From assembly GCA_002483445.1 (NCBI GenBank), contig DLHY01000051.1, positions 16,265 to 80,264 of the forward strand: a DNA stretch of 64,000 nt, read 5' to 3'. The number at the start of each line of letters is the position of its first letter. The stretch's first letter is position 1. Shown here piece after piece: positions 8,352-18,047 of the stretch. Position numbers and translations under genes: made by a program. The DNA comes from Blastocatellia bacterium UBA7656. GTDB lineage: Bacteria; Acidobacteriota; Blastocatellia; UBA7656. The notes beneath the pieces were generated by a model that was not told where the DNA came from, did no database searches, and worked only from the letters and a program-made list of their open reading frames with translations.

Positions 8352-8633
8352 GTGAGCGGAATATACGGACTGGAAAAATTCTCGCACCTCGAAGACAAAA
8401 TCTATCGGACGATAGAGCAGTTCAAGAGAGAGCGACAGGAGCGCGAGGCGTTGGAGCGCGAAGTGTTGAGCCTTCGCCGTGAGATGAGCCAGCTAACGGA
8501 TGAAAAGGAGCGGCTCGAAATACAGGTTGAACGACTCTTGGCCGAGCGCGACACGATGCGATTGAAAGTCGAGGCGATGCTCGACGCCATAGCCGTGCTT
8601 GATTTGGAAGCGGCTGAGACGGCGAAGAAGTAA
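8352..8633 (+). CDS. Small coiled-coil protein, possible ZapB-like division factor
   Basis: 93 residues starting at GTG 8352 with GGGAGG at 8341-8346. Almost the whole protein is a predicted coiled coil: heptads of E/R/K and L run from about residue 10 to 80 (LEREVLSLRREM, RLEIQVERLLAER). There is no signal peptide or membrane segment. Its size and nearly pure coiled-coil character recall ZapB-like proteins, and zapA lies two genes downstream. The role in cell division is inferred from this context only; sequence similarity for coiled coils is weak evidence. Confidence 0.6.
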   Translation: MSGIYGLEKFSHLEDKIYRTIEQFKRERQEREALEREVLSLRREMSQLTDEKERLEIQVERLLAERDTMRLKVEAMLDAIAVLDLEAAETAKK

Positions 8634-8683
8634 TTGGGCGTGTGCGGTATCATGTGCCACTTTCGATTCAGAGGAAAAACCTG

Positions 8684-9160
8684 ATGTTGAATGAATCAGA
8701 AATCAGCCTGTTGAAATTACTGGCAGGCCTTTTTGTGGCTCTGCTGCTTGTCACCTTATTGATGAGTTGGTGGGACCGAACAGGTAGAAAAGTTTTGACT
8801 CGCTGGTTGAGCATAAGAGGCTGGATAGAAAAAGACCCTGCAAGAGCGTCCCTTAACAGACTGAAACGTATAAGCGTCTTCTACGCAATTGCTATTTTAT
8901 TCTTAGTGGTGTTCCGGCTGCCTTCAATCATTCAGGTAGTAACGCCGGAGCAAGCGAATTCTCCAGAGGCTTTGATTAAACTCCAAGAAGATTTATACAA
9001 AATAAAAGAAGTCATTTATGTTGGACTTATGATCAATGCGTTCTGGTTTTGGGAAGTATATAAAACTCTGAAAGAATTGGTGCTTGAAAAATCAGAAAAG
9101 AAGTTGCTGGACAAAACTTCCAAAGGTAACATCGCCCCGATCCCACGAAGCGAGTTTTAA
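8684..9160 (+). CDS. Small integral membrane protein of unknown function
   Basis: 158 residues from ATG 8684, which has GAGG nine bases upstream; an earlier in-frame ATG at 8642 lacks a ribosome-binding site. Three hydrophobic segments are visible: LLKLLAGLFVALLLVTLLMSW near residue 10-30, YAIAILFLVVFRL near 70-85, and VIYVGLMINAFWFW near 120-135. The short C-terminal tail is charged. It sits between the coiled-coil gene and zapA but reads more A/T-rich than both, so it may be a later arrival. No family was recognised. Confidence 0.6.
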   Translation: MLNESEISLLKLLAGLFVALLLVTLLMSWWDRTGRKVLTRWLSIRGWIEKDPARASLNRLKRISVFYAIAILFLVVFRLPSIIQVVTPEQANSPEALIKLQEDLYKIKEVIYVGLMINAFWFWEVYKTLKELVLEKSEKKLLDKTSKGNIAPIPRSEF

Positions 9161-9205
9161 ATGATTGATTTTTGTTTTTAACCCGTTCGACTCGAAAGTG
9201 AAAAT

Positions 9206-9523
9206 ATGGAAGAGACTCCGAGCAAATCATTGAAGGTTGTGATCTACAATCAGACCTACAGCCTCAAGAGCAGTCACGACGAGGAATACATTCAACAACT
9301 CGCCGCTCACGTCGACCGAAGAATGAACGAAATCGCCAGCGCCACTATGACTGTCGATTCGCTACGAGTGGCCATACTCGCCGCGCTGCAAATAGCCGAC
9401 GAACTCTACCAGTCACGCAGGGAGATGAAGGAAACTGAAGAAGACATAGCCGAGCGCAGTTCCCGTTATGCCGACCTGCTCGATCAGTTTCTTCGCTCCA
9501 ATGTCATCGAACAAAGCAAGTAG
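9206..9523 (+). CDS. zapA: Cell division protein ZapA
   Basis: 105 residues with the ZapA N-terminal domain: VVIYNQTYSLKS, then EYIQQLAAHVDRRMNEIA, and the helical SLRVAILAALQIADELYQ, followed by a C-terminal coiled coil. ZapA binds and bundles FtsZ filaments at the Z-ring. Length is normal for the family. ATG 9206 is preceded by a weak purine-rich stretch (GAAAGTGAAAAT). It closes the infC-to-zapA block in the same direction as pheT. Confidence 0.88.
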   Translation: MEETPSKSLKVVIYNQTYSLKSSHDEEYIQQLAAHVDRRMNEIASATMTVDSLRVAILAALQIADELYQSRREMKETEEDIAERSSRYADLLDQFLRSNVIEQSK

Positions 9524-9611
9524 TCCTCGCCTGACCCACTGACTTTTATGAATTTCTACCCGGCGGTTCTCCAATGCATGAATAACGTGAAGGGTAATTC
9601 ACCGCAGATAG

Positions 9612-9649
9612 GCAGAGGTAGCGCAGAGACTTCTCTGCGCTACCTCTGC
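9612..9649. repeat. Perfect 17-bp inverted repeat between zapA and hemL
   Basis: Arms GCAGAGGTAGCGCAGAG and CTCTGCGCTACCTCTGC are separated by four bases, followed by GTCTCCGCGCCTCTGCG, a partial extra copy of the same motif. The 200-bp zapA-hemL spacer contains nothing else recognised. There is no T-tract, so it is more likely an intergenic repeat than a terminator. Confidence 0.7.
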
Positions 9650-9723
9650 GTCTCCGCGCCTCTGCGTCGAGACCACCTCCCTGTTTACACATCTGAAAAC
9701 CACCTTAACAAGAGGCAAATCCC

Positions 9724-11022
<1,299 letters not shown>

Positions 11023-11053
11023 ATCCTTTGTGACTTAACGGCCCGATGAAGAT

Positions 11054-11929
11054 TCACACGATGAGCCTGTAGCCCGTATCGATCTTCTGATCTTTGAGCA
11101 GAATCGCGTGAACATCGTAGGGGTGAGTGTCTTTATTGGTGATCGTATGACTTATGACATCGAAGACGTGTTCCAGTCCTCGCGAGCGATCAATGTCGGC
11201 GTCGATTATGAATTCCAGCGCGTCTTGTTTGCGGAAGAAGGTCAATTGCAGGTTTCCCGCGGCATCGAATGTCTTGAAGCTGTCATCGAGCAGGTAGCCG
11301 GGAGGCGGATGGTGTAAACCTCCCGGCACCTCCTCGAAGAGCCTTATGTGCTGACTGTTTTTCACTTCATCCCGCAGAGCTTTATCAACATCGGCGAAGA
11401 ATCTCTCACCGCGCACCCGCCTCAATGATGTGACATAAGAAAAGGCATCGCGCTCGTTTCCAAACTTCGTGGCTTTCATCTTCGCGTACAGGTTCAACAA
11501 TCCGGCTTTGCGAATATCATCCAATGCCTGATAAAGAGCCTCGCCCTGCTGGCCCGCATTCCCTTCGACAGTGGAGTTATCAAGAACCTGTTTGAGGTCT
11601 GCTCCCAGGCCGGCGTAGGGAGGGAACTCGACGCTGGCGACTTTATCCGGGTCGGGAACCAGCGTAAAGATGTGCTTCAGCGACTCGCCTCCTTTGATCC
11701 TTAGAAACAATCCCTCCGGTCGATAGCGAACGGGAAATACCTGCACCTGGTATCTTCCTCCATTCGAGCTATCGAGATTGTCGAAGGTCAGCCGCTTGCT
11801 GGCGTCGTGTTTAGGCGCGTTTGCAAAGTTGGTCAGAACGGTGTGTTTGACTGAAACACTCACTGTCTCTTTGGGCTTCTCGCCGTAGAGATCGACGAAA
11901 GTGAAAACGAATTTTTCATTGCCTGCCAT
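11054..11929 (-). CDS. Uncharacterised soluble protein
   Basis: 291 residues with no signal peptide or membrane segment. The N-terminal half is strand-rich and reads like a beta-sandwich (KFVFTFVDLYGEKPKETVSVSV; YQVQVFPVRYRPEGLFLRI). The middle (QGEALYQALDDIRKAGLLNLYAKM) is helical and the C-terminus (LQLTFFRKQDALEFIIDADID) returns to strands. Codon use matches neighbours, and the frame is long and free of conflicts, so it is a real gene. I do not recognise the family. It converges on hemL and has no obvious operon partner. Confidence 0.6.
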   Translation of the reverse strand: MAGNEKFVFTFVDLYGEKPKETVSVSVKHTVLTNFANAPKHDASKRLTFDNLDSSNGGRYQVQVFPVRYRPEGLFLRIKGGESLKHIFTLVPDPDKVASVEFPPYAGLGADLKQVLDNSTVEGNAGQQGEALYQALDDIRKAGLLNLYAKMKATKFGNERDAFSYVTSLRRVRGERFFADVDKALRDEVKNSQHIRLFEEVPGGLHHPPPGYLLDDSFKTFDAAGNLQLTFFRKQDALEFIIDADIDRSRGLEHVFDVISHTITNKDTHPYDVHAILLKDQKIDTGYRLIV

Positions 11930-12266
11930 GTCATTCTTCTCCTGACTTTTAATCGCCTCTGTTTGTATAGACGGATTTTCTGCTGAAAACTCTGCAATTT
12001 TGCGAGAGCTTCGATCTGATGCGCTGATGATGCAGTCCGAAAAAATAAAATTCCAACCAAATGAAAACAGGCCGCGTCATAAGTGTCGGTCGGACCCGGC
12101 TCATCGAAAGCAGGGTTAAACCGGTGACCGAGGTATGAAAGTCGCTTTATATTTGAGAAGGAGTCCGTGATGCAGTGCGACCTGCCAGGTTGCGCGCGCA
12201 CGGAAAGTATGAAAATCAGGAAACTCGCAGGCTGGCAGCCTGCTATACTTTTTTGAGGAGATGAAA
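11930..12266. other. Intergenic region with a two-hairpin repeat element (12169-12250)
   Basis: The first 230 bases hold nothing recognised. From 12169, GTGATGCAGTGCGACCTGCCAGGTTGCGCGCGC is followed by GGAAAGTATGAAAATC and the palindrome GCAGGCTG-G-CAGCCTGC (12227-12243), then CTATACTTTTTT and the Shine-Dalgarno of the next gene. The last 55 bases closely match the segment just before rpmI (about 110-165). The first part matches 25517-25560 and 50031-50075, so this looks like a composite dispersed repeat that ends in a gene leader. Confidence 0.6.
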
Positions 12267-12734
12267 ATGCGAAACCTATTTGGGAAAAATCTGTTCAGCT
12301 TGATGATCGTATGTTTATTGCTTGCTTTGTCCGTATCGGCGCTGGCGCAGGGCCGCTATCGCGGACGCCGCTACACGAAGGCGGATGTCGACCGAATAAT
12401 CAAGAGGGTCGAAACCCATAGTGATTCGTTCGTCAAAGCCGTTGATCGCTCGCTCGACAACGGGCGATTGGATGGAACCGAGGCCGAAGACCGCATCAAC
12501 GATCAGGTCGAAGACCTTGAGAAGGCGCTCGATGAATTGCGCCGCGAATTCGACAAGAGAGACGGATGGCTTGAAGTTCGCGAAAACGTCGTCAAGGTGA
12601 TAGATGAAGCCGAAGATGTCAACGCCATCTTTCACCGCCGTCGTCTCAGTCGCTTCATCGAATCCGAATGGGTCAGACTTCGCGCCGAGATCAACAAACT
12701 GGCCGGAATCTACAACGCCCGCCTTTTGAAGTAA
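12267..12734 (+). CDS. Secreted helical protein of unknown function
   Basis: 155 residues from ATG 12267; GAGGAG at 12255-12260 has correct spacing to this codon, whereas the in-frame ATG at 12261 is too close. A signal peptide is clear (MRNLFGKNLFSLMIVCLLLALSVSALAQ with likely cleavage after ALA). The mature part is short, charged and predicted almost entirely helical (YTKADVDRIIKRVETHSDSFVKAVDRSL; DQVEDLEKALDELRREFDKR), with a basic start (GRYRGRRY). It is probably periplasmic or exported. No enzymatic motif is visible. A terminator follows. Confidence 0.7.
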   Translation: MRNLFGKNLFSLMIVCLLLALSVSALAQGRYRGRRYTKADVDRIIKRVETHSDSFVKAVDRSLDNGRLDGTEAEDRINDQVEDLEKALDELRREFDKRDGWLEVRENVVKVIDEAEDVNAIFHRRRLSRFIESEWVRLRAEINKLAGIYNARLLK

Positions 12735-12757
12735 TATAACGATTCAGTTCAAACCTG

Positions 12758-12794
12758 TCGCCAGAGTCGCTCCCGGCTCTGGCGATTTTCTTTT
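12758..12794 (+). terminator. Rho-independent terminator
   Basis: A 9-bp stem TCGCCAGAG / CTCTGGCGA with a 10-base loop, followed directly by TTTTCTTTT. It ends the transcript of the secreted helical protein gene and lies about 55 bases before the next start codon. Confidence 0.85.
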
Positions 12795-12848
12795 GCGCCC
12801 AATCGGGGCTAGAATGAAGCTCTCAATGCATACTGAGGAGAGAAGGCT

Positions 12849-14519
12849 ATGGCAGCAAAGGAAAGCATCGAACGACCGCGCGCTTATCGCGATGTCACCG
12901 TCGGCGAACTGCTCGCGTTGCTTGCGCGCGACTATCCACAAAATGAATCGCTCATCTATCCCGACCGCGAGTTGCGATATGATTTCAGCCAGCTTGAATG
13001 GATGGCTCGCCAGATAGCCAAAGGATTGATCGCAGCGGGCGTCGAGCGCGGCGAAAGAGTGGCCCTCTGGGCTACGAACGTTCCCGAATGGGTAGTCCTT
13101 CAATTCGCGCTTGCAAAGATCGGCGCAGTGCTTGTCACCGTCAACACCAATCTGCGCGGCCCTGAAATCGAATACCTGCTCAAACAATCCGAAGCCTCCA
13201 CGCTCATCACCATCTCAGGCTTTCGCGATGTGAGCTATGTCGATACCGTCTACGAAATCATTCCCGAACTGCGCGCGAGCGAAGAAGGCGCTTTGAACTC
13301 CGTGAATTTCCCCTTCCTGCGCCGAGTTATCTACATAGGCGAAGATCACCCGGAAGGAATGATCCGTTATGACTCGCTGCTCGCGCGCTCCGAAGAGGTG
13401 AGCGATGAGCAACTCGATGAGCAAATGCAGACGCAGAGTCTCGATGATGTAGTAAATATGCAATACACCTCCGGCACAACAGGATTTCCCAAGGGGGTGA
13501 TGCTGACCAGTCGCAACATAGTCAACAACGCCTACTGGCTTGGTGAAGGGCTTGCCTACACTTCGCGTGACAAGCTGTGCGCGCCGGTTCCTTTTTTTCA
13601 TTGCTTCGGCTGCGTGATCGCAGTCCTCGGCGCATACACTCACGCCGCGTCCCTTGTGTCTCTCGAATGGTTCGATCCTCTCCGCGTCCTTCAATACATC
13701 GAGCGCGAGCGATGCACCGCGCTTTATGGCGTGCCGACGATGTTCATCGCCGAACTCGAACAACTCGATTTTCATAGCCTCGATCTGTCGAGCCTCAGGA
13801 CAGGAATCATGGCAGGCTCGCTTTGCCCTGAGCCGCTGATGCGAAAAGTGATGGATCGGATGAATCTCACCGAGATGACTATAGCCTACGGACTCACTGA
13901 AGCCTCGCCTGGAATCACACTCACCTCTCGCGATGACAGCTTGGAGATGCGAACTCAAACCGTAGGCCGCCCTTTGCCGGATGTCGAAGTGAAGATAGTC
14001 GATCCCGCGACGGGCGAAGAGTGCGCTTCGGGAGTTGCAGGCGAGCTTTGCTGTCGCGGCTACAACGTGATGAAGGGCTACTACAACAACGCGAAAGCCA
14101 CTGCTGAAGCCATTCTCAAGGATGGCTGGCTGAGAACGGGCGATCAGGCGACGATGGACGAATCGGGATATGTGAGGATTACGGGACGCATAAAAGATTT
14201 GATTATCAGAGGCGGAGAAAACATCGCGCCGAAAGAGATAGAAGATTTGCTGCTGACTCATCCGCTGATAGCCGATGCTTATGTTTATGGAATACCCGAT
14301 GAGAAGTACGGCGAAGCAGTGGCGGCTGCGATCCGCTTGAAGCCCAGCGAAGAGGCGACGCCCGAAGAGATTCGATCATTTTGCGAAGGGCGACTGGCGA
14401 AATTCAAAATCCCGCGTCACATCCGCTTCGTCGATTCATTCCCGATGACCGCATCAGGCAAGGTGCAGAAGTTCAAGTTGAGAGAGATGCACGTCGGGGA
14501 TGAAGAGGTGAAGGGGTGA
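12849..14519 (+). CDS. Acyl-CoA synthetase (AMP-forming, FadD/ANL superfamily)
   Basis: 556 residues. All signature motifs of the adenylate-forming superfamily are present: the P-loop-like YTSGTTGFPKGVML, the YGLTEASP segment, RTGDQATMDESGYV with the hinge, GRIKDLIIRGGENIAPKEIE, and the catalytic lysine in TASGKVQK. It would activate a carboxylic acid, probably a medium- or long-chain fatty acid, to its CoA ester with ATP via an acyl-AMP. GAGGAGA lies upstream of ATG 12849. Beta-oxidation genes occur about 10 kb downstream, but this gene stands alone behind its own terminator-isolated promoter region. Exact substrate cannot be told. Confidence 0.92.
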   Translation: MAAKESIERPRAYRDVTVGELLALLARDYPQNESLIYPDRELRYDFSQLEWMARQIAKGLIAAGVERGERVALWATNVPEWVVLQFALAKIGAVLVTVNTNLRGPEIEYLLKQSEASTLITISGFRDVSYVDTVYEIIPELRASEEGALNSVNFPFLRRVIYIGEDHPEGMIRYDSLLARSEEVSDEQLDEQMQTQSLDDVVNMQYTSGTTGFPKGVMLTSRNIVNNAYWLGEGLAYTSRDKLCAPVPFFHCFGCVIAVLGAYTHAASLVSLEWFDPLRVLQYIERERCTALYGVPTMFIAELEQLDFHSLDLSSLRTGIMAGSLCPEPLMRKVMDRMNLTEMTIAYGLTEASPGITLTSRDDSLEMRTQTVGRPLPDVEVKIVDPATGEECASGVAGELCCRGYNVMKGYYNNAKATAEAILKDGWLRTGDQATMDESGYVRITGRIKDLIIRGGENIAPKEIEDLLLTHPLIADAYVYGIPDEKYGEAVAAAIRLKPSEEATPEEIRSFCEGRLAKFKIPRHIRFVDSFPMTASGKVQKFKLREMHVGDEEVKG

Positions 14520-14581
14520 GGGAATGTTTAGACTTTTTGGCTCAATCCATTAGCTTTCTGTGACGTGTCTGATCGGCCCAT

Positions 14582-15013
14582 TCAATCTTTCGAGCCAAAC
14601 AGTATAAGGCGGAGGGACTCCGCTTGAACTATCTCAACTTTGTCCGTGCTTTCCTGCCTGATCTTATCGCATAGGTCTAAGAAGTTTGCCGTCGAACTGT
14701 CGGAATCCAATACTGGACCATCTCTTTCGAATGCAGCCAGAGCCTCTATGACTTTAGCCGAACCATAAACACATATTCGAGCTTTTGCATCAGCAAGTCC
14801 GGCCAGCAATTCATTACGCTTGTTCAGATCAGCTTTTCCAGATTTGGCAATTTGGGCAACGAAACGCAAGTAGTCCACTTATGACTGACTTCATAGAGTG
14901 ATCAAGAGCTTTCGTTTCTCTCCCGATTTAGAAAAATAATACTGAAGGCTTGCGCCAATGATGACGCCAATTAAGGGGAGAATTGCCGTAGCAAGAGTTA
15001 GCAATGCGTTCAT
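14582..15013 (-). pseudogene. Membrane-anchored small protein interrupted by two in-frame stops
   Basis: Reading down from ATG 15013, the frame encodes one transmembrane anchor and a basic stretch (MNALLTLATAILPLIGVIIG...KSGEKRKLLITL). It then meets TGA, three sense codons (SQS) and TAA, and continues in the same frame as VDYLRFVAQIAKSGKADLNKRN... to 14582. The two halves join into one plausible protein of about 143 residues: a TM anchor, then a helical domain containing LLAGLADAKARICVYGSAKVIEALAAFE. The GTG at 14878 follows the TAA directly and has no ribosome-binding site. The most economical reading is a gene inactivated by two nearby nonsense changes, though re-initiation at 14878 cannot be excluded. 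Confidence 0.65.
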
Positions 15014-15082
15014 AGCTTGTTAATCAACAACTCTCTCAAATCCAATGTATGATCGACAGAAATCTGTCACCTCTTCACCTCT

Positions 15083-16585
15083 TCAATGCCTGATCTTCAT
15101 CCACGCCGCCGGAGCATCAAACGCGGGACTCGTCTTTGTTGTGTGACAACTTGAACAAACGGGTTTCAAATCATTGATCCGGCCATATCCTTTCACGGGA
15201 TTGGCCGCATGTTCTGCGCCGGGGCCATGGCATTGCTCGCATTCGACGGCTGCGAACTTAGGCACATCGCCCTGTTTCTCAGTCACGCTTCCGTGACAGG
15301 CGATACAGCTTTGATCGAACTCCGTCGCTTTCAACATGACTGAATCCATCGAGCGGTAATGCCTGGTGTTTACCCACTGAATGTAATGAGCCGCGTGACA
15401 GGCTGCGCAGGAAGTCGAGGAAACGAACCCTCCCGGCAATTGACCCTTGCCTGTCGTCGCTCTTTTATTGACCTGCACTCTCGTCAGCCAGTCGTCGAGA
15501 AAAGCCCGCGCGTCTTTTCTCGAATCCGTTCCGGCGCGCTCGGTCGCGACTGCAAGCTCGCGCGCTTCGGCGTCTTCAGGAACTCCGGGATCGAGAGTAA
15601 TGAAACGAGAGCGAGCGGAAAACTTGTCTTTCTTGTCGCGATAGATGCGAAGTTCACCGAGCATTCGCGTCTCAAGCGGCGTGAATGCGATCAAAGTCCC
15701 GCGGATTTTCAAAGGCGGAGTGAACGGTGTGTCGTTGACCTGATTGTTGCTCGCTACCAGAGCGTCGATTCCCGCGACTTCGCGGGCCAGCCTTATGGCC
15801 GCTTCCGTTTTCACCTTCGCCAGCGCGATCACGAAGTCCGCTTTTTTTCTCGCTTCCGGCACGATCATACGCGCTGCCTCAATGGGGTCTGCCACTTTGA
15901 ACCCGACTGGCGGAGCCGGGTCGGTTTCGGTCAAGCCTATGAAGGCCACTCGAAAAGGCTTTGCTTTCTTATCGCGCGAAGCGATTTCGCGGACGATGAA
16001 TTTTTGCGGCGAGGCGAAGATTTCTGATTCGCTCGAAATATTCGCCGAGACCATTCGCTTCAGCACAGGTTGAGCCTCGGAGCGCGCGGCGAAAACTGAT
16101 GCTTCCAACAGGCGCGAGATGAAAACAAGATCGTGCGTCGAGAGGTTGACCACGTCTACGGGAAACTGATCGTAGGCTTTGAGAATAAAATCATTCTTCG
16201 CCGCCGCATCGACTCGCGCATCGCCGTGAGTTGATCGATCATCGGCGAGGAAGTACCCGCTATCGACTGCGAGCGTGGGAATGTCTTTGAAATTTTCCCG
16301 AAAAGCTTTTATGTAGCCGACACGCCGTGCCAGTCCGCCTGTGCGCGGCTCTTTTCAGCCACAGGGTTCAAGCCCTCCGTGTATGTCGCCGCTGAAATGA
16401 ATGATCAGAGCCGCTCCATCGTCCGTCCCGATTCTTTCGTTCATTGGAACGCCGATGCCTATGATTTCAGGTCTGGGGCGTTCGATTTCCTGGGCGGCTT
16501 CGGCCCCGCGCCAGATTGTAAAACAGAAAGCGGAAACGACCAAAATCGCCGCCGCCAGCTTTATTCGTTTGATCGTATCTGTCAT
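15083..16585 (-). CDS. Exported tetrahaem cytochrome c with N-terminal metallophosphatase/5'-nucleotidase-like domain; one in-frame UGA
   Basis: The frame runs from ATG 16585 (signal peptide with hydrophobic AAAILVVSAFCFTIW) to 15083, 501 codons, open except for a single TGA at 16357-16355 (codon 77). It falls in a motif reading FSGDIHGGLEPCG-(TGA)-KEPRTGGLARR, then continues DIPTLAVDSGYFLADDRS, typical of a calcineurin/5'-nucleotidase-like fold. The C-terminal third carries four haem-binding motifs (CAACH, CIACH, CEQCH, CSSCH). The UGA may encode selenocysteine, since related proteins as I recall them have Cys there and a stem of suitable size follows; alternatively it is a nonsense mutation or error. 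The downstream part alone would lack a signal peptide and could not receive haem. Confidence 0.75.
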
Positions 16586-16668
16586 ATAAGGCTCACGGTT
16601 GATATGCGCTCTGTGCGCGTCGAAAACTCTATCCTGCCCGCAGCAGATTGCGCAACCGACTCAGCAGA

Positions 16669-16851
16669 AGACAGGAGTCAGGAGTCAGAAGTCAGGAGAG
16701 TTGGCGTTTTGCTTTTTGCTCTCGCTGGTCACTCTTGAGCCAGCGATCTGCTGTAGGCGTACTGCTGAAAAGGTGAAAAGTCATGGGCGGCGGGCAGTGA
16801 GCATCTTTTATTCTGACTTCTGACTTCTGACTTCTGACTTCTATCTTCCCA
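16669..16851. repeat. Inverted islands of GTCAGAAGTC-type motif
   Basis: The 376-bp gap between the cytochrome gene and pilT contains tandem AGGAGTCAGAAGTC at about 16673-16699 and its reverse complement TTCTGACTTCTGAC repeated to about 16851, with about 110 bases between. A bidirectional terminator follows at 16912. The remaining sequence of the gap holds nothing recognised. The same motif islands recur at 48217-48470 and 49671-49705. Confidence 0.8.
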
Positions 16852-16911
16852 TAGATTTATATTGAACCCTCGGTTTGCATGGTGTAGGCTTCGAGCAATC
16901 GAAAAAAAATG

Positions 16912-16946
16912 CCCCCGTCTGACTTCAGGTCGGAGCGGGGTTTTTT
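16912..16946 (+). terminator. Terminator-like hairpin just before pilT (possible attenuator)
   Basis: CCCCCGTCTGAC-TTCAG-GTCGGAGCGGGG forms a strong stem with one bulge and is followed by TTTTTT on the plus strand. On the minus strand it is followed by ATTTTTTTT, so it can work in both directions. It ends only 16 bases before the pilT start and no plus-strand gene precedes it, so it may attenuate a pilT leader transcript or end an unannotated small RNA. It may also simply isolate pilT from minus-strand transcription. Confidence 0.7.
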
Positions 16947-16961
16947 ATTGTGCGAGGTTAA

Positions 16962-18041
16962 ATGATGAATGCTGAAATGATGAATCAGCTATTGAGCATG
17001 GCTGTTACTAACAAAGCGTCGGATGTGCATCTTCAGGTGGGCGAGAATCCTCTCCTGCGCATAAATGGAATACTGATGCAGGTCAAATATCACCCTCTCA
17101 CATCTGAAGAGATGGAGATAATAGTCCGCGCGCTTGCGGGCGAAGAGCGATTCGAAAGGGAATTCCGCAGTCAAAATGAGTTCGATGTCTCTTACGAAAT
17201 AATCGGAGTGGGCCGCTTTCGCATCAATGTCTATAAACAGCGCGGGCTTTACAGCGCAGTGCTTAGAGTAGTGCCTGTTCATATCAAGAGCTTCGAAGAG
17301 TTGCATCTCCCGCCTGTGATGGCCAAGATCGCCAATCTCCGTCGCGGACTCGTGCTTGCTTCGGGCGCTACGGGGAACGGAAAATCAACGACCGTCGCCG
17401 CCGTCATCGAGCATATCAATCGCACGCGCAAATCTCATATCGTGACCATCGAAGAGCCTATAGAATTCCTGTTTCAAAACAAGACTTCAGTCATCTCTCA
17501 ACGTCAGGTCGGAACTGACACCGAAAGCTTCAAATCGGCTCTCAGAGCCGCTATGCGCCAGGACCCCGATGTGATTTTCGTGGGAGAGATGCGCGACCGC
17601 GAAACCGTGGACATCGCGCTCAAGGCCGCCGAGACGGGCCACCTCGTCATTTCAACCATTCATACTCCCGACGCTCAGCGAACCATCGGGCGATTGATAG
17701 GCTTCTTTCCCGTTGAAGAGCATAACCTGATAAGAACGAGGCTGGCTCAGAATCTGATGGCAGTGATGAGTCTGCGCTTGCTGATGAGCAACAACGGAGG
17801 GGGGCGCATACCTGCGGTCGAAGTCATGCTTGTGACTCGCAGCATAGAGGAATGCATACGCAATCCTGAGCGGATGGGCGAGGTTCAGGGCTACATTCAA
17901 AAAGGCCGCGAGCTTGGTATGCAGACTTTCGATCAGCACCTCGTCGAGCTTGTGCAGTGCGGGAAAATTTCCGTCGAGACGGCGAGGCTGCACGCCACGA
18001 ACTCGGCTGACCTCGACCTGATGCTGACCATCGAGGCGTGA
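16962..18041 (+). CDS. PilT/PilU-family twitching motility ATPase
   Basis: 359 residues, the family's usual length. Visible motifs are Walker A GATGNGKSTT, the Asp box region (HIVTIEEPIEF), Walker B-like PDVIFVGEMRD, and the His box TGHLVISTIHT. The N-terminal PAS-like domain starts ASDVHLQVGENPLLRINGIL. PilT and PilU hexamers power retraction of type IV pili at the inner-membrane base. The gene is solitary here with no pilB, pilC or pilU nearby, and the C-terminus lacks the long acidic tail of some PilU. GAGG at 16953-16956 supports the start; a second ATG follows directly. Confidence 0.88.
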   Translation: MMNAEMMNQLLSMAVTNKASDVHLQVGENPLLRINGILMQVKYHPLTSEEMEIIVRALAGEERFEREFRSQNEFDVSYEIIGVGRFRINVYKQRGLYSAVLRVVPVHIKSFEELHLPPVMAKIANLRRGLVLASGATGNGKSTTVAAVIEHINRTRKSHIVTIEEPIEFLFQNKTSVISQRQVGTDTESFKSALRAAMRQDPDVIFVGEMRDRETVDIALKAAETGHLVISTIHTPDAQRTIGRLIGFFPVEEHNLIRTRLAQNLMAVMSLRLLMSNNGGGRIPAVEVMLVTRSIEECIRNPERMGEVQGYIQKGRELGMQTFDQHLVELVQCGKISVETARLHATNSADLDLMLTIEA

Positions 18042-18047
18042 GCCGCG

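Noticed and set aside
14860..14895. Recoding of the TGA in the small membrane protein as selenocysteine
   Set aside because: A TAA follows three codons later in the same frame, which recoding would not explain; loss of function is simpler.
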